This document shows positions 1-6,123 of a stretch of 7,806 nt of DNA, piece by piece (position 1 is the stretch's first letter; each line of letters opens with the position of its first letter). The notes under the pieces were generated by a model. It was not told the origin of the DNA and did no database searches. It worked only from the letters and a program-made list of their open reading frames with translations. The stretch comes from Micavibrio aeruginosavorus. Lineage in GTDB: Bacteria; Pseudomonadota; Alphaproteobacteria; Micavibrionales; Micavibrionaceae. The stretch covers positions 1 to 7,806 of the forward strand of contig QFNK01000079.1 of assembly GCA_003240795.1 (NCBI GenBank), read 5' to 3'. The position numbers and the translations under genes were made by a program.

Positions 1-62
1 GTATTCGTTAACGCCTGAGTGGTATTATTTTCATATAGAGCGGAAAAACCGAAAAAGAAGCA

Positions 63-971
63 ATGCAGGCAACAGGTTACAGAAAGAGCGAGATGAGCGA
101 AACGGGCTGGGTTCCCGCCGCCGCACACGCGTTCAATATCGCCCGCCAGCCTGAATACAAAACCGCCCCCGCCCCATCCGAACCGGAAAGGGAGCCCCAG
201 CATTCCATGGAATCGGCAATCGACATGCCCGGAACGCGCGGAAAGACATTCGACCAGATTGTTCTCGAACAACGCTCCGGCAATGTTCTCGCCCGCACCG
301 ACCTGCGTAGCAACGTAAGGGACGAAGAGGAAGAAAAAGAAGAAAACAAGAAACAAGAACAATACCGTGCAATCGCGAGATTCACGCAAATGAACGAATT
401 CAAATTCACCACGTCGAATGTGATTGAATCGCTGAAGAGCAGCATCGGTATCGACAATGCGTGGCTGAAAATCAATGAATCCCAGCCGCCGATTACAAAG
501 AACGACATGCTTCGTCTCGACGAGAGGGGCAACATCGTCAGCCCCCAGGACGATCCGGACGGGAAATACATCGTAACCTCCCTGCAGCAGAAACAGGCTT
601 ATGAAACAAGGATCGGCGCCTGTACGATGTTTTATGCGGGCGAAGAAGTCACGATGGACCAGAACGGCCGACTCGTTTTAAAACGCACGCTTGATGACAC
701 GACCAAACTCCACGGACGCATTCAGGATGCAGAACTGACGATCCAGAAACTGGAACGCGGTGAAATGACGACGGACGACCTCGATCCTGCGATGCGTGAG
801 GATATCCTCGCCCGCCACAAAGGTGAGCCGACGAAGCTAGAGCAGGATATGCTTCAATCCGCGCCGGCCTCGCAGAATGCAGGCGAAACCGTACTCGACG
901 CCCTTACGAGACCGACGCCTTTCCAGACGCAAAAACAATGGACGCAGCAATACACGCCGGCAGGCATGTAA
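63..971 (+). CDS. Unrecognised hydrophilic protein, 302 aa
   Basis: I do not recognise the family. The protein has no signal peptide and no membrane segment, so it is probably soluble and cytoplasmic unless exported by an unusual route. Residues about 30-60 are Pro/Glu-rich and look disordered. Residues 87-100 form a highly charged run (DEEEEKEENKKQEQ) leading into a possible helix. Residues about 110-210 look like a mixed alpha/beta folded core, with one Cys at 187. Residues 212-265 are charged and probably helical, and the last 35 residues are polar, rich in Gln, Thr and Pro. The start is uncertain: ATG 63 has a weak AAGAAG upstream, and ATG 93 (Met11) has GAGCGAG before it, so the protein may be 292 residues. 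It is followed after 57 bp by another unknown gene in the same direction. Codon use looks like the host's (many CGC, GGC, GCG codons). The long uninterrupted frame supports a real gene; no function is claimed. Confidence 0.8.
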   Translation: MQATGYRKSEMSETGWVPAAAHAFNIARQPEYKTAPAPSEPEREPQHSMESAIDMPGTRGKTFDQIVLEQRSGNVLARTDLRSNVRDEEEEKEENKKQEQYRAIARFTQMNEFKFTTSNVIESLKSSIGIDNAWLKINESQPPITKNDMLRLDERGNIVSPQDDPDGKYIVTSLQQKQAYETRIGACTMFYAGEEVTMDQNGRLVLKRTLDDTTKLHGRIQDAELTIQKLERGEMTTDDLDPAMREDILARHKGEPTKLEQDMLQSAPASQNAGETVLDALTRPTPFQTQKQWTQQYTPAGM

Positions 972-993
972 AGACGCCATGTATCCGCATTAT

Positions 994-1022
994 TTGCCAA
1001 ATTAACGCCGTTCCGCTATTGT
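994..1022 (+). promoter_or_regulatory. Candidate sigma70-type promoter of the 1029 gene
   Basis: TTGCCA (994-999, 5 of 6 to TTGACA) is separated by 17 bp from TATTGT (1017-1022, 4 of 6 to TATAAT). The expected transcription start, about 7 bases after the -10, falls on or next to the A of the ATG at 1029. The mRNA would then be leaderless, which fits the lack of a well-placed Shine-Dalgarno: the only purine patch (AGG, 1023-1025) is just 3 bases from the ATG. This is inferred from pattern and spacing only. Confidence 0.4.
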
Positions 1023-1028
1023 AGGCAC

Positions 1029-1775
1029 ATGCCAAATGCCAATGACAGGAAACGCGCGCAGGGCCGCCTCGAAGAAATAGAACGCTATGATGAAATAGCG
1101 GCGGAGGAGATTATGCTCCGCAACAATCCCGACGCTGTGTCCGCCAAAGGCAAAATCATCAAGGGCCGCGGCCGCGAACGGCAGGAAGATAGCGACAATC
1201 TTGCGCCCCAATCCCTGCTCGCCATGATCTTCGGCAAATCCATAGAAGGTCTGGAAATGCTCCGCAGCGCGGTCGATCATATTCCCGCTATGTCGCAAAG
1301 TTTCGGCCGCACCGCGAAAAAGCAAGATGCGAACCTTCCAAAAGACCATATGTATGAGGATGACGAGCGCATCTACGATACGGAGAAAGTCTCGGCGCAG
1401 ACCTATCGCATCCTGACGGGCGAAGCCGCTGTCATTACGGCCCGCCTGCGCGCACTAGAAGGCATTGACGATCCGGAAAACAGGGAGACGGAATCCCGCA
1501 AGATAGTGATCCTCGCCGAAGAATTCCAGATGCGCCGCCACCCTGTGGCGGGGCGTTATATTCATGATATCGCCCGCGTCGAGGATGAGGAAAAGAAACA
1601 CAATCCGGACGGCAGGGTCATTATGGCCGATATCGTCTGCGTTTTCAGGACCAAGGCCGTCATCGGCGACCCGCGCGGCATGAAACGCCATGTGGGGGAT
1701 GTTTATAATCAGGACCCGGAAGAGCGCATTGCCACCGGCGACCACCTGAAAGGCCCCGCCGCCCCGGCTCCTTAA
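1029..1775 (+). CDS. Unrecognised charged protein, 248 aa
   Basis: I do not recognise the family. The first 60 residues are dominated by Arg, Lys and Glu (for example KRAQGRLEEIERYDEIAAEE) and are probably helical. A short hydrophobic stretch at 62-84 (LLAMIFGKSIEGLEML) is too polar for a membrane span. Residues 118-195 look like a helical bundle rich in Arg and Glu. A beta-like stretch follows at 197-213 (VIMADIVCVFRTKAVIG), containing the single Cys. The tail after 235 is Gly/Pro/Ala-rich and ends PAAPAP. There is no signal peptide. ATG 1029 is the first start in the frame after the previous gene, and a promoter-like pair ends 6 bp before it. The gene lies 57 bp after the previous unknown gene and 130 bp before the lytic transglycosylase gene, all in one direction, so the three may belong to one function, although each leader could carry its own promoter. 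Codon choice matches the bulk of the window. Confidence 0.8.
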   Translation: MPNANDRKRAQGRLEEIERYDEIAAEEIMLRNNPDAVSAKGKIIKGRGRERQEDSDNLAPQSLLAMIFGKSIEGLEMLRSAVDHIPAMSQSFGRTAKKQDANLPKDHMYEDDERIYDTEKVSAQTYRILTGEAAVITARLRALEGIDDPENRETESRKIVILAEEFQMRRHPVAGRYIHDIARVEDEEKKHNPDGRVIMADIVCVFRTKAVIGDPRGMKRHVGDVYNQDPEERIATGDHLKGPAAPAP

Positions 1776-1827
1776 TCGTCATTTTCGGGCGCCAACGCAA
1801 AAAACCGCAGTTTTCCGTCATTTCAAA

Positions 1828-1850
1828 GCATATTTTTATGCAAATTTGCA
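1828..1850. repeat. Overlapping palindromes, possible operator
   Basis: TGCAAATTTGCA (1839-1850) is a perfect 12-bp palindrome. It overlaps a second inverted repeat, GCATA-TTTT-TATGC (1828-1841). Both lie upstream of the lytic transglycosylase gene, and the 12-bp palindrome runs into the candidate -35 hexamer. Perfect dyad symmetry at a promoter suggests a site for a dimeric regulator, which I cannot name. The weak A/T stem makes a terminator for the preceding gene unlikely. Confidence 0.35.
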
Positions 1851-1875
1851 CTTATGTTTAATCCTTCTTTAAAAT
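1846..1875 (+). promoter_or_regulatory. Candidate promoter of the lytic transglycosylase gene
   Basis: TTGCAC (1846-1851, only 3 of 6 to consensus) and TAAAAT (1870-1875, 5 of 6) are separated by 18 bp. The start of transcription would be near 1882, giving a leader of about 24 bases that contains the ribosome site AGGAAA just before ATG 1906. The -10 overlaps the CtrA-type box and the -35 overlaps a perfect palindrome, so the region looks regulated. The alternative is a CtrA-activated promoter, with the box replacing the -35 and a poor -10 such as TAGACT (1884-1889), but this would start transcription inside the ribosome site. Confidence 0.35.
1858..1872. promoter_or_regulatory. CtrA-type box TTAA-N7-TTAA before the lytic transglycosylase gene
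   Basis: The sequence TTAATCCTTCTTTAA is a perfect match to the full CtrA recognition site (two TTAA half-sites, 7-bp spacer). CtrA is the master cell-cycle response regulator of Alphaproteobacteria. The box is 33 bp before the ATG and overlaps the -10 of the candidate promoter, a position more suited to repression by that promoter model. By hand scan only two such boxes exist in the window, both in gene leaders. Confidence 0.5.
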
Positions 1876-1905
1876 AGAGGAAATAGACTAGGGGCAGGAA
1901 AAACC

Positions 1906-3534
1906 ATGGCCATCGACAAACGCGAATTATCCGGAAAGCACCTTCTTTCCCGCACGCAAAATGCAGATGACAACATCGGCACGATGCGCCGCATCGAAGC
2001 ACCGAACATGGATAACTTAGTGCAATCCCTTCAGGAACTGGGTGTTGTTTCATTTCAGTTAGATGAAAAAAATGAACCCAGTATTTCTGTCAATCTCGAC
2101 AAAATAAGTGATGCCTCAGAAGAGCAGCAGAAAAGTTTCTACAATCAGTTGGCTCAGCACAATCTTGTACCGTCATCCACAAATGACCCAGCCCTGAAAA
2201 CACAACTACTGCGTCACGGAATGAGTATCGCTCTTTTTCCCGAGATGGCAGGAGCGGACATTCTGGCGCACACACTCCCGGAAAATAATATATCCCCTCT
2301 GCAAATCATGAAGACGCAGGCTTCTTTGAACAGGCTTGGCTATGATGCAGGATCAGTCGATGGCGCATTTGGCCGGAAGTCGGCGAACGCGATTGCGGAA
2401 TTTCTGACCGATTATCCCAAAGAAACGACATATGCCAGCTCGTCGATTATCGGCTCTTTGGGGCGTTACCTTCCAAAGGAAAAGATGGACATCTTGTTCG
2501 AGGGCAACGAATCCTACAAACCCGATGAAGCGGACCCGGGCAACCTTCCTCGCCGGACCGCGCAGGGTTATGTCCTGATGAACCCGGAAATGCTTCGTGC
2601 GATGGAGGTAAATCCGGAAATTCGACGGTATGTGAATATTGCTCAAGAAGCCGCCCTTGATCCAAAGTATGGAAACGGACTTGATCCCAATATGTATGCC
2701 AATCAACTTTGGCAAGAGTCGCTAAGCCTTATACACGCAAGACCCTCAAGAGGAGTAGGTATAGAAAGTGAAAAAAAAGCTGTTGGCATAGCACAGTTTA
2801 TAGAAGAAACAGGCAAAATGTATGGCTTGGATACTTTAGAAAAAAGAAAAGATCCTATTCTCTCTATTCGAGCTGGCGCTCAATACATGCGTGACCTTAC
2901 AGATCAATATGGATCCCAAGAGCTTGCATTGACTGCGTATAATGGAGGCCCTGGCGGTTACGCAACTTTCCTAAAAGGAATTCCTAAAAACGAAAGATCC
3001 ATAGAAAAATGGCTAAAAAATGCGAGCGAAGCACACGCCGCGTTTGTCAAAAAAAACGGCCCTCCGGAAACACAGCAGGAAAAAGGGCTATGGCACAACC
3101 AAACACGGAATTATGTACGTGAAATAGTATCTGATTTTTGGGCCCCTTCCCGCGTAAAACGCGCCCTGTCGATGGAAGCAAACCAGAAACAGATGTACAA
3201 ACCGGAAGAACAAACACCTGATCAAAAACGCAATATCGAAGAAAACAACGCCCGGGTACAGCACGCCGATGCAGGCCCTGCCGTTGACCGCCTGGCTACG
3301 CCCGAAGGATACGAAGAGCACCTTCAGCGTTTGAAGCAACCGGAAATCAGCTTTGAAAAACCGGCCGACGCGCGTTTTTCAAGACTTGAAGACGCTGCAA
3401 ACCTCAATATCAAAAACGCGTTCGGCACGGCCGCAGCGCAGCCGGAAAGCACGGCGGCAGAACTCGACTCTAACCTCGATATCCGCAAAATTCCGAGCAC
3501 GAGTGTGAGCGTTGCTGTAAACGCGCTGTCATAA
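1906..3534 (+). CDS. Signal-less lytic transglycosylase, SLT domain, 542 aa
   Basis: This is probably a peptidoglycan lytic transglycosylase that cleaves MurNAc-GlcNAc bonds with formation of anhydro-MurNAc. Residues about 130-170 resemble a peptidoglycan-binding type 1 unit (LNRLGYDAGSVDGAFGRKS). The SLT (goose-lysozyme-like) domain spans about 243-410: the catalytic Glu is probably E271 (WQES), followed by a GIAQF motif at 294-298, DPILSIRAGAQYM at 316-328, AYNGGPG at 344-350 and RNYVREI at 401-407. The N-terminal 125 residues and the 130-residue charged tail match nothing I know. There is no signal peptide or lipobox, which is odd for a wall enzyme and recalls phage or secretion-apparatus transglycosylases. 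The start is supported by AGGAAA 6-11 bases upstream. Roughly 2700-3060 is about 42% G+C against 56-58% in the flanks I counted, with many ATA and AGA codons. A bidirectional hairpin lies 17 bp after the stop. The enzyme class is fairly sure; its location and partner are not. Confidence 0.85.
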   Translation: MAIDKRELSGKHLLSRTQNADDNIGTMRRIEAPNMDNLVQSLQELGVVSFQLDEKNEPSISVNLDKISDASEEQQKSFYNQLAQHNLVPSSTNDPALKTQLLRHGMSIALFPEMAGADILAHTLPENNISPLQIMKTQASLNRLGYDAGSVDGAFGRKSANAIAEFLTDYPKETTYASSSIIGSLGRYLPKEKMDILFEGNESYKPDEADPGNLPRRTAQGYVLMNPEMLRAMEVNPEIRRYVNIAQEAALDPKYGNGLDPNMYANQLWQESLSLIHARPSRGVGIESEKKAVGIAQFIEETGKMYGLDTLEKRKDPILSIRAGAQYMRDLTDQYGSQELALTAYNGGPGGYATFLKGIPKNERSIEKWLKNASEAHAAFVKKNGPPETQQEKGLWHNQTRNYVREIVSDFWAPSRVKRALSMEANQKQMYKPEEQTPDQKRNIEENNARVQHADAGPAVDRLATPEGYEEHLQRLKQPEISFEKPADARFSRLEDAANLNIKNAFGTAAAQPESTAAELDSNLDIRKIPSTSVSVAVNALS

Positions 3535-3551
3535 AATTACCAAGGGGAATG

Positions 3552-3583
3552 AAAAAGCGGCGCTGAAAAGCGCCGCTTTTTTT
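3552..3583. terminator. Bidirectional intrinsic terminator
   Basis: A perfect 9-bp stem AGCGGCGCT / AGCGCCGCT with a GAAA tetraloop (3565-3568) is extended by four A-T pairs. It has a T run (3577-3583) on the plus strand and an A run (3552-3556) that becomes a T run on the minus strand. It sits between the convergent lytic transglycosylase gene (stop 3534) and mdh (stop 3600) and should end transcription from both. Confidence 0.92.
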
Positions 3584-3599
3584 GAATATCTATGGATGC

Positions 3600-4553
3600 T
3601 TACGCGGCGACTTTTTCTGCGGCGGCGACAAGATCCTTCACCGCGCTGACGGAGTGATCGAACATCTTCTGCTCTTCCGCGCTCAGCTTGATCTCGATAA
3701 TTTTCTCGACGCCGTTCTTGCCGATCACGACCGGAACGCCGATATAGAGGCCTTTCACGCCGTATTCACCGTTCAGCTTCGCCGCACAAGGCAGGACGCG
3801 CTTCTTGTCCTTAAGATAGCTTTCCGCCATGGCGATCGCGGAGGATGCAGGCGCATAGTAAGCGGAACCCGTTTTCAGCAGGGCAACGATCTCCGCACCG
3901 CCGTCACGCGTGCGCTGGACGATCTTGTCGAGCTTCTCTTGCGTCGTCCAGCCCATGGAAACAAGGTCTGGGAGCGGAATACCCGCAACCGTGGAATAAC
4001 GCACCAGCGGCACCATCGTGTCGCCGTGCCCGCCGAGAACGAAGGCCGTTACGTCTTCAACGGAAACATCGAATTCTTCGGCGAGGAAGTGGCGGAAACG
4101 CGCAGAATCCAGAACACCCGCCATACCGACGACTTTCTTCGGATCAAAGCCCGTGACTTTCTGCATCACTTCGACCATGGCATCCAGCGGGTTCGTGATA
4201 ACGATGACGAAAGCGTTCGGCGCATATTTCTTAATGCCCTCGCCGGCCGTTTTGATAATGCCGGAGTTAATGCCGATCAGGTCGTCGCGGCTCATGCCAG
4301 GCTTGCGCGGTACGCCCGCCGTAACGATAACCACGTCGCTGCCCTGAAGCGCTTCATAGGAATTGCTGCCGATAAATTTGGCATCGAACATTTCGACCGG
4401 CGCGCTCTCCGCGATGTCCAGCCCCTTGCCTTGCGGAATGCCTTCGGCGATGTCGACGAGGACGATGTCGCCGAGTTCTTTCAAGCCTGCCAGATGTGCC
4501 AGCGTGCCGCCGATCATACCTGCTCCGACCAATCCGATTTTTGCGCGTGCCAT
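3600..4553 (-). CDS. mdh: Malate dehydrogenase (NAD-dependent, LDH-like type)
   Basis: This cytoplasmic TCA-cycle enzyme oxidises malate to oxaloacetate with NAD+. The 317 residues are a normal full length. The Rossmann loop GAGMIGG is at 10-16, with D34 after beta-2 favouring NAD over NADP. The substrate arginines are R83 and R89 in the mobile loop (RKPGMSR) and R152 (LDSARF). The catalytic pair is D149 and H176 in GGHGDTMVP, and ITNPLDAM is at 119-126. An Arg at position 83 and the overall sequence fit malate rather than lactate and the alphaproteobacterial/LDH-like MDH group. ATG 4553 is preceded by a good AAAGGAAG site (4565-4558). The gene ends 16 bp before a shared terminator. In many alphaproteobacteria mdh leads a sucCDAB cluster; here it appears to be a single-gene transcript. 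A CtrA-type box lies in its leader, touching the ribosome site. Confidence 0.97.
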   Translation of the reverse strand: MARAKIGLVGAGMIGGTLAHLAGLKELGDIVLVDIAEGIPQGKGLDIAESAPVEMFDAKFIGSNSYEALQGSDVVIVTAGVPRKPGMSRDDLIGINSGIIKTAGEGIKKYAPNAFVIVITNPLDAMVEVMQKVTGFDPKKVVGMAGVLDSARFRHFLAEEFDVSVEDVTAFVLGGHGDTMVPLVRYSTVAGIPLPDLVSMGWTTQEKLDKIVQRTRDGGAEIVALLKTGSAYYAPASSAIAMAESYLKDKKRVLPCAAKLNGEYGVKGLYIGVPVVIGKNGVEKIIEIKLSAEEQKMFDHSVSAVKDLVAAAEKVAA

Positions 4554-4563
4554 TATTCTTCCT

Positions 4564-4578
4564 TTAAATATTGGTTAA
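4564..4578. promoter_or_regulatory. CtrA-type box TTAA-N7-TTAA in the mdh leader
   Basis: Read on the mdh strand the site is TTAACCAATATTTAA: two perfect TTAA halves 7 bp apart, the first extended to TTAACCA, close to the longer CtrA half-site TTAACCAT. It lies 11-25 bases before the mdh ATG and overlaps the first two bases of the AAAGGAAG ribosome site. A regulator bound here, downstream of any usual promoter, would be expected to repress. Confidence 0.45.
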
Positions 4579-4587
4579 TGTCTGAAA

Positions 4588-4615
4588 ATCTTAGCACCTT
4601 TGCGATGCAGCACAA
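4588..4615 (-). promoter_or_regulatory. Weak candidate promoter of mdh
   Basis: On the minus strand TTGTGC (4615-4610) and TAAGAT (4593-4588) are 16 bp apart, with transcription expected to start near 4581, just before the CtrA-type box. Both hexamers are poor matches. The 9-mer AAAATCTTA (plus strand) occurs twice, at 4585-4593 and 4614-4622, 29 bp apart, so the TAAGAT element is duplicated; this could be a regulator repeat rather than a -10. Confidence 0.25.
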
Positions 4616-4673
4616 AATCTTATCCGCGGAGTGTTAAAAATGTGCTATTAGCATTTTACCTAAATCGTGATTT

Positions 4674-4677
4674 GGAG
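4674..4677 (+). promoter_or_regulatory. Ribosome binding site fixing the start of the 61-aa ORF
   Basis: GGAG lies 6 bases before ATG 4684, inside TTTGGAGAAAAAAATG. This is the best-placed Shine-Dalgarno in the frame and argues against the earlier in-frame ATG at 4600, which has none. Confidence 0.6.
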
Positions 4678-4683
4678 AAAAAA

Positions 4684-4869
4684 ATGTCTACACCGCATAG
4701 CTGCAAATACAATGATGGCCGCCAGATGACTCCACTTGATGATGAGCTACTGTTGGAAGCGCATAAACTAAAGCAGCAATTCAGCGCCGTGAATACAGAC
4801 TGCACGGCAGGCCAGAACGCGCCGAAAACGCAATTCGCGCCAAACACACCAAAGCTTGCGTTAACTTAA
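4684..4869 (+). CDS. Small unrecognised protein, 61 aa
   Basis: This is a short, hydrophilic protein with no signal peptide or membrane segment. It has two Cys (residues 7 and about 43), a probable helix at about 17-36 (PLDDELLLEAHKLKQQF) and a flexible Asn/Pro/Thr-rich tail. A clear ribosome site six bases upstream and a leader shared with the divergent mdh support translation. The same frame is open back to ATG 4600, but that extension has no ribosome site and reads through leader sequence. Its last 9 bases (4861-4869) overlap the end of the DUF2336 gene on the other strand, leaving no room for a terminator between them. I do not recognise a family. It could be a lineage-specific small protein or, less likely, a chance frame behind a purine-rich patch. 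Confidence 0.6.
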   Translation: MSTPHSCKYNDGRQMTPLDDELLLEAHKLKQQFSAVNTDCTAGQNAPKTQFAPNTPKLALT

Positions 4870-6123
4870 ACCAATCGCGTCGAGCTGCCACCGCAGCTCG
4901 TCCGCTGTCATCGGATAATCCGTACCGCCGCGCGGATAGATCAGGGATTGCGGCTTGACCCGTCCGAGATTCTGCTGAAGCTTCAGTGCAAGACGCATCG
5001 AAAATCCGCACTTCCAGGTCAGTGCGCAAATCGCTTTGGGCGCCTTCACATCGAATATCTTTTTGACATCGGGAATTTTAACGCCGGCCTTGTACGCCAG
5101 GCATGCCACAACGAATTCATGATCGTGCATGACGATCGCGTCACTGATCACATCCTCCGTAATTCCACCCTTTTTCGAAAGCGCGGCGGCACGTTTTTCA
5201 GGGTGGCTGCGGTCGAAATTCCTTTTTCGCTCGTCCTCGAACTCCATACGGCGCTGAATGATCTGGCTCATCTCCGCGATTGTTCTGGAGTCGATATCGC
5301 TGCGCTCCTTTAATATTTTCATGACAGTTTTGTCGACATAAGCGGCAAGCTTCATCGCCATGCGCGGCGATAACGCCTTGCGCGCCGCAATCGGCTTGTG
5401 CCATTCCGGATACTCCCGCGCGCGTTCGACGATGACGTCCAGAAGCTCTTCGGAGATTTCCGCCCCCTCGTTGTTCAAAAGGATCGCCCCTGCCCGCACG
5501 TTCCCCGTATCGACAACAGCCTTTGATACGCGTCCGCTAAGAAGTTTGCGCCCTGCTACAGCCTCCGCCGCCCAGTTGGCGGGATGCGTCTGCAGCACAT
5601 CGATAAGATCGTCATCGCTGATCGCCGTGCAAAAACGCAGGATCGGCTCCGACACTTCACGCTCCAGATCACGCGCAAGCGCAAGCGCCACAGCCGGCGG
5701 CGCATGGGCATAGTCTTTCAGCGTTTCCGTCAGCGCTTTGCGGATTTTAAGGACCTCGTCCAGCGCCAGCATACCGAGTGATTGCACCGCATAGGCATAA
5801 AGCTGGCTGTACTTCTCCTCGCTCAGCGTGGGCAGGATTTTCACGAGGCGGCGCGCAAGGATATAGCGGACATCATAAACCTTGTCCTTGGCCAGAAGCG
5901 TTCCGGCCTGCAGTGGCATGGACGGATTGCCGGCCACATTCTTGCGAACCTTCGGCGATTGGTCATGCAGCGCCATGTAATAAAGAATTTCCTGCGATGT
6001 GCGCTCGTCAGTGGCAAGCGCTATGCGTTCACGATCGCTTCCCTCGCGCGCGATGCGCTTTTCATCGGCGTCGCTGCGCCTGCTTTTCAAACCGCCCAGT
6101 AAGTTTGTAAGAAAACCGCTCAT
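4861..6123 (-). CDS. DUF2336 family protein with HEAT/LRV-like repeats, 420 aa
   Basis: This is a member of the DUF2336 family, which is mostly alphaproteobacterial and of unknown function. The protein looks all-helical. Residues about 29-92 contain repeats of the leucine-rich-variant/HEAT kind: RIALATDE, then VRKNVAGNPSMP at 59-70, then VRYILARRL at 85-93. Such arrays usually bind other proteins. Further repeat-like helices run to about 275, followed by a charged stretch (RRMEFEDERKRNFDRSHPEK, 291-310) and a C-terminal helical domain at 318-385. There is no signal peptide or membrane segment, so it is probably cytoplasmic. Its ATG overlaps the TGA of zapE in an ATGA junction with no convincing ribosome site, so translation is probably coupled to zapE. 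The family assignment rests on recognising the overall pattern, not on a search; the role is unknown, perhaps as an adaptor. Confidence 0.82.
   Translation of the reverse strand: MSGFLTNLLGGLKSRRSDADEKRIAREGSDRERIALATDERTSQEILYYMALHDQSPKVRKNVAGNPSMPLQAGTLLAKDKVYDVRYILARRLVKILPTLSEEKYSQLYAYAVQSLGMLALDEVLKIRKALTETLKDYAHAPPAVALALARDLEREVSEPILRFCTAISDDDLIDVLQTHPANWAAEAVAGRKLLSGRVSKAVVDTGNVRAGAILLNNEGAEISEELLDVIVERAREYPEWHKPIAARKALSPRMAMKLAAYVDKTVMKILKERSDIDSRTIAEMSQIIQRRMEFEDERKRNFDRSHPEKRAAALSKKGGITEDVISDAIVMHDHEFVVACLAYKAGVKIPDVKKIFDVKAPKAICALTWKCGFSMRLALKLQQNLGRVKPQSLIYPRGGTDYPMTADELRWQLDAIGLS

Noticed and set aside
77..571. A 164-codon minus-strand frame opposite the first gene
   Set aside because: Its Ser/Phe/Leu-rich content mirrors the complement of the plus-strand gene, and no ribosome site or family is seen.
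1809..1822. Small AAAAC/GTTTT stem after the 248-aa gene as a terminator
   Set aside because: The stem is short and nearly all A-T, and no adjacent T run follows.
1..3534. The left half as a prophage remnant
   Set aside because: Only one gene has a phage-like trait (signal-less transglycosylase). There is no integrase, structural gene, attachment repeat or tRNA.
3582..4637. A 351-codon open frame on the plus strand opposite mdh
   Set aside because: It is an antisense shadow of a well-conserved mdh gene, covers its whole length, has low-complexity Arg/His/Asp-rich content, and begins inside the terminator region.
4600..4683. Upstream start giving the small ORF 28 extra residues
   Set aside because: There is no ribosome site before ATG 4600, and the stretch is the mdh leader; GGAG sits correctly before ATG 4684.
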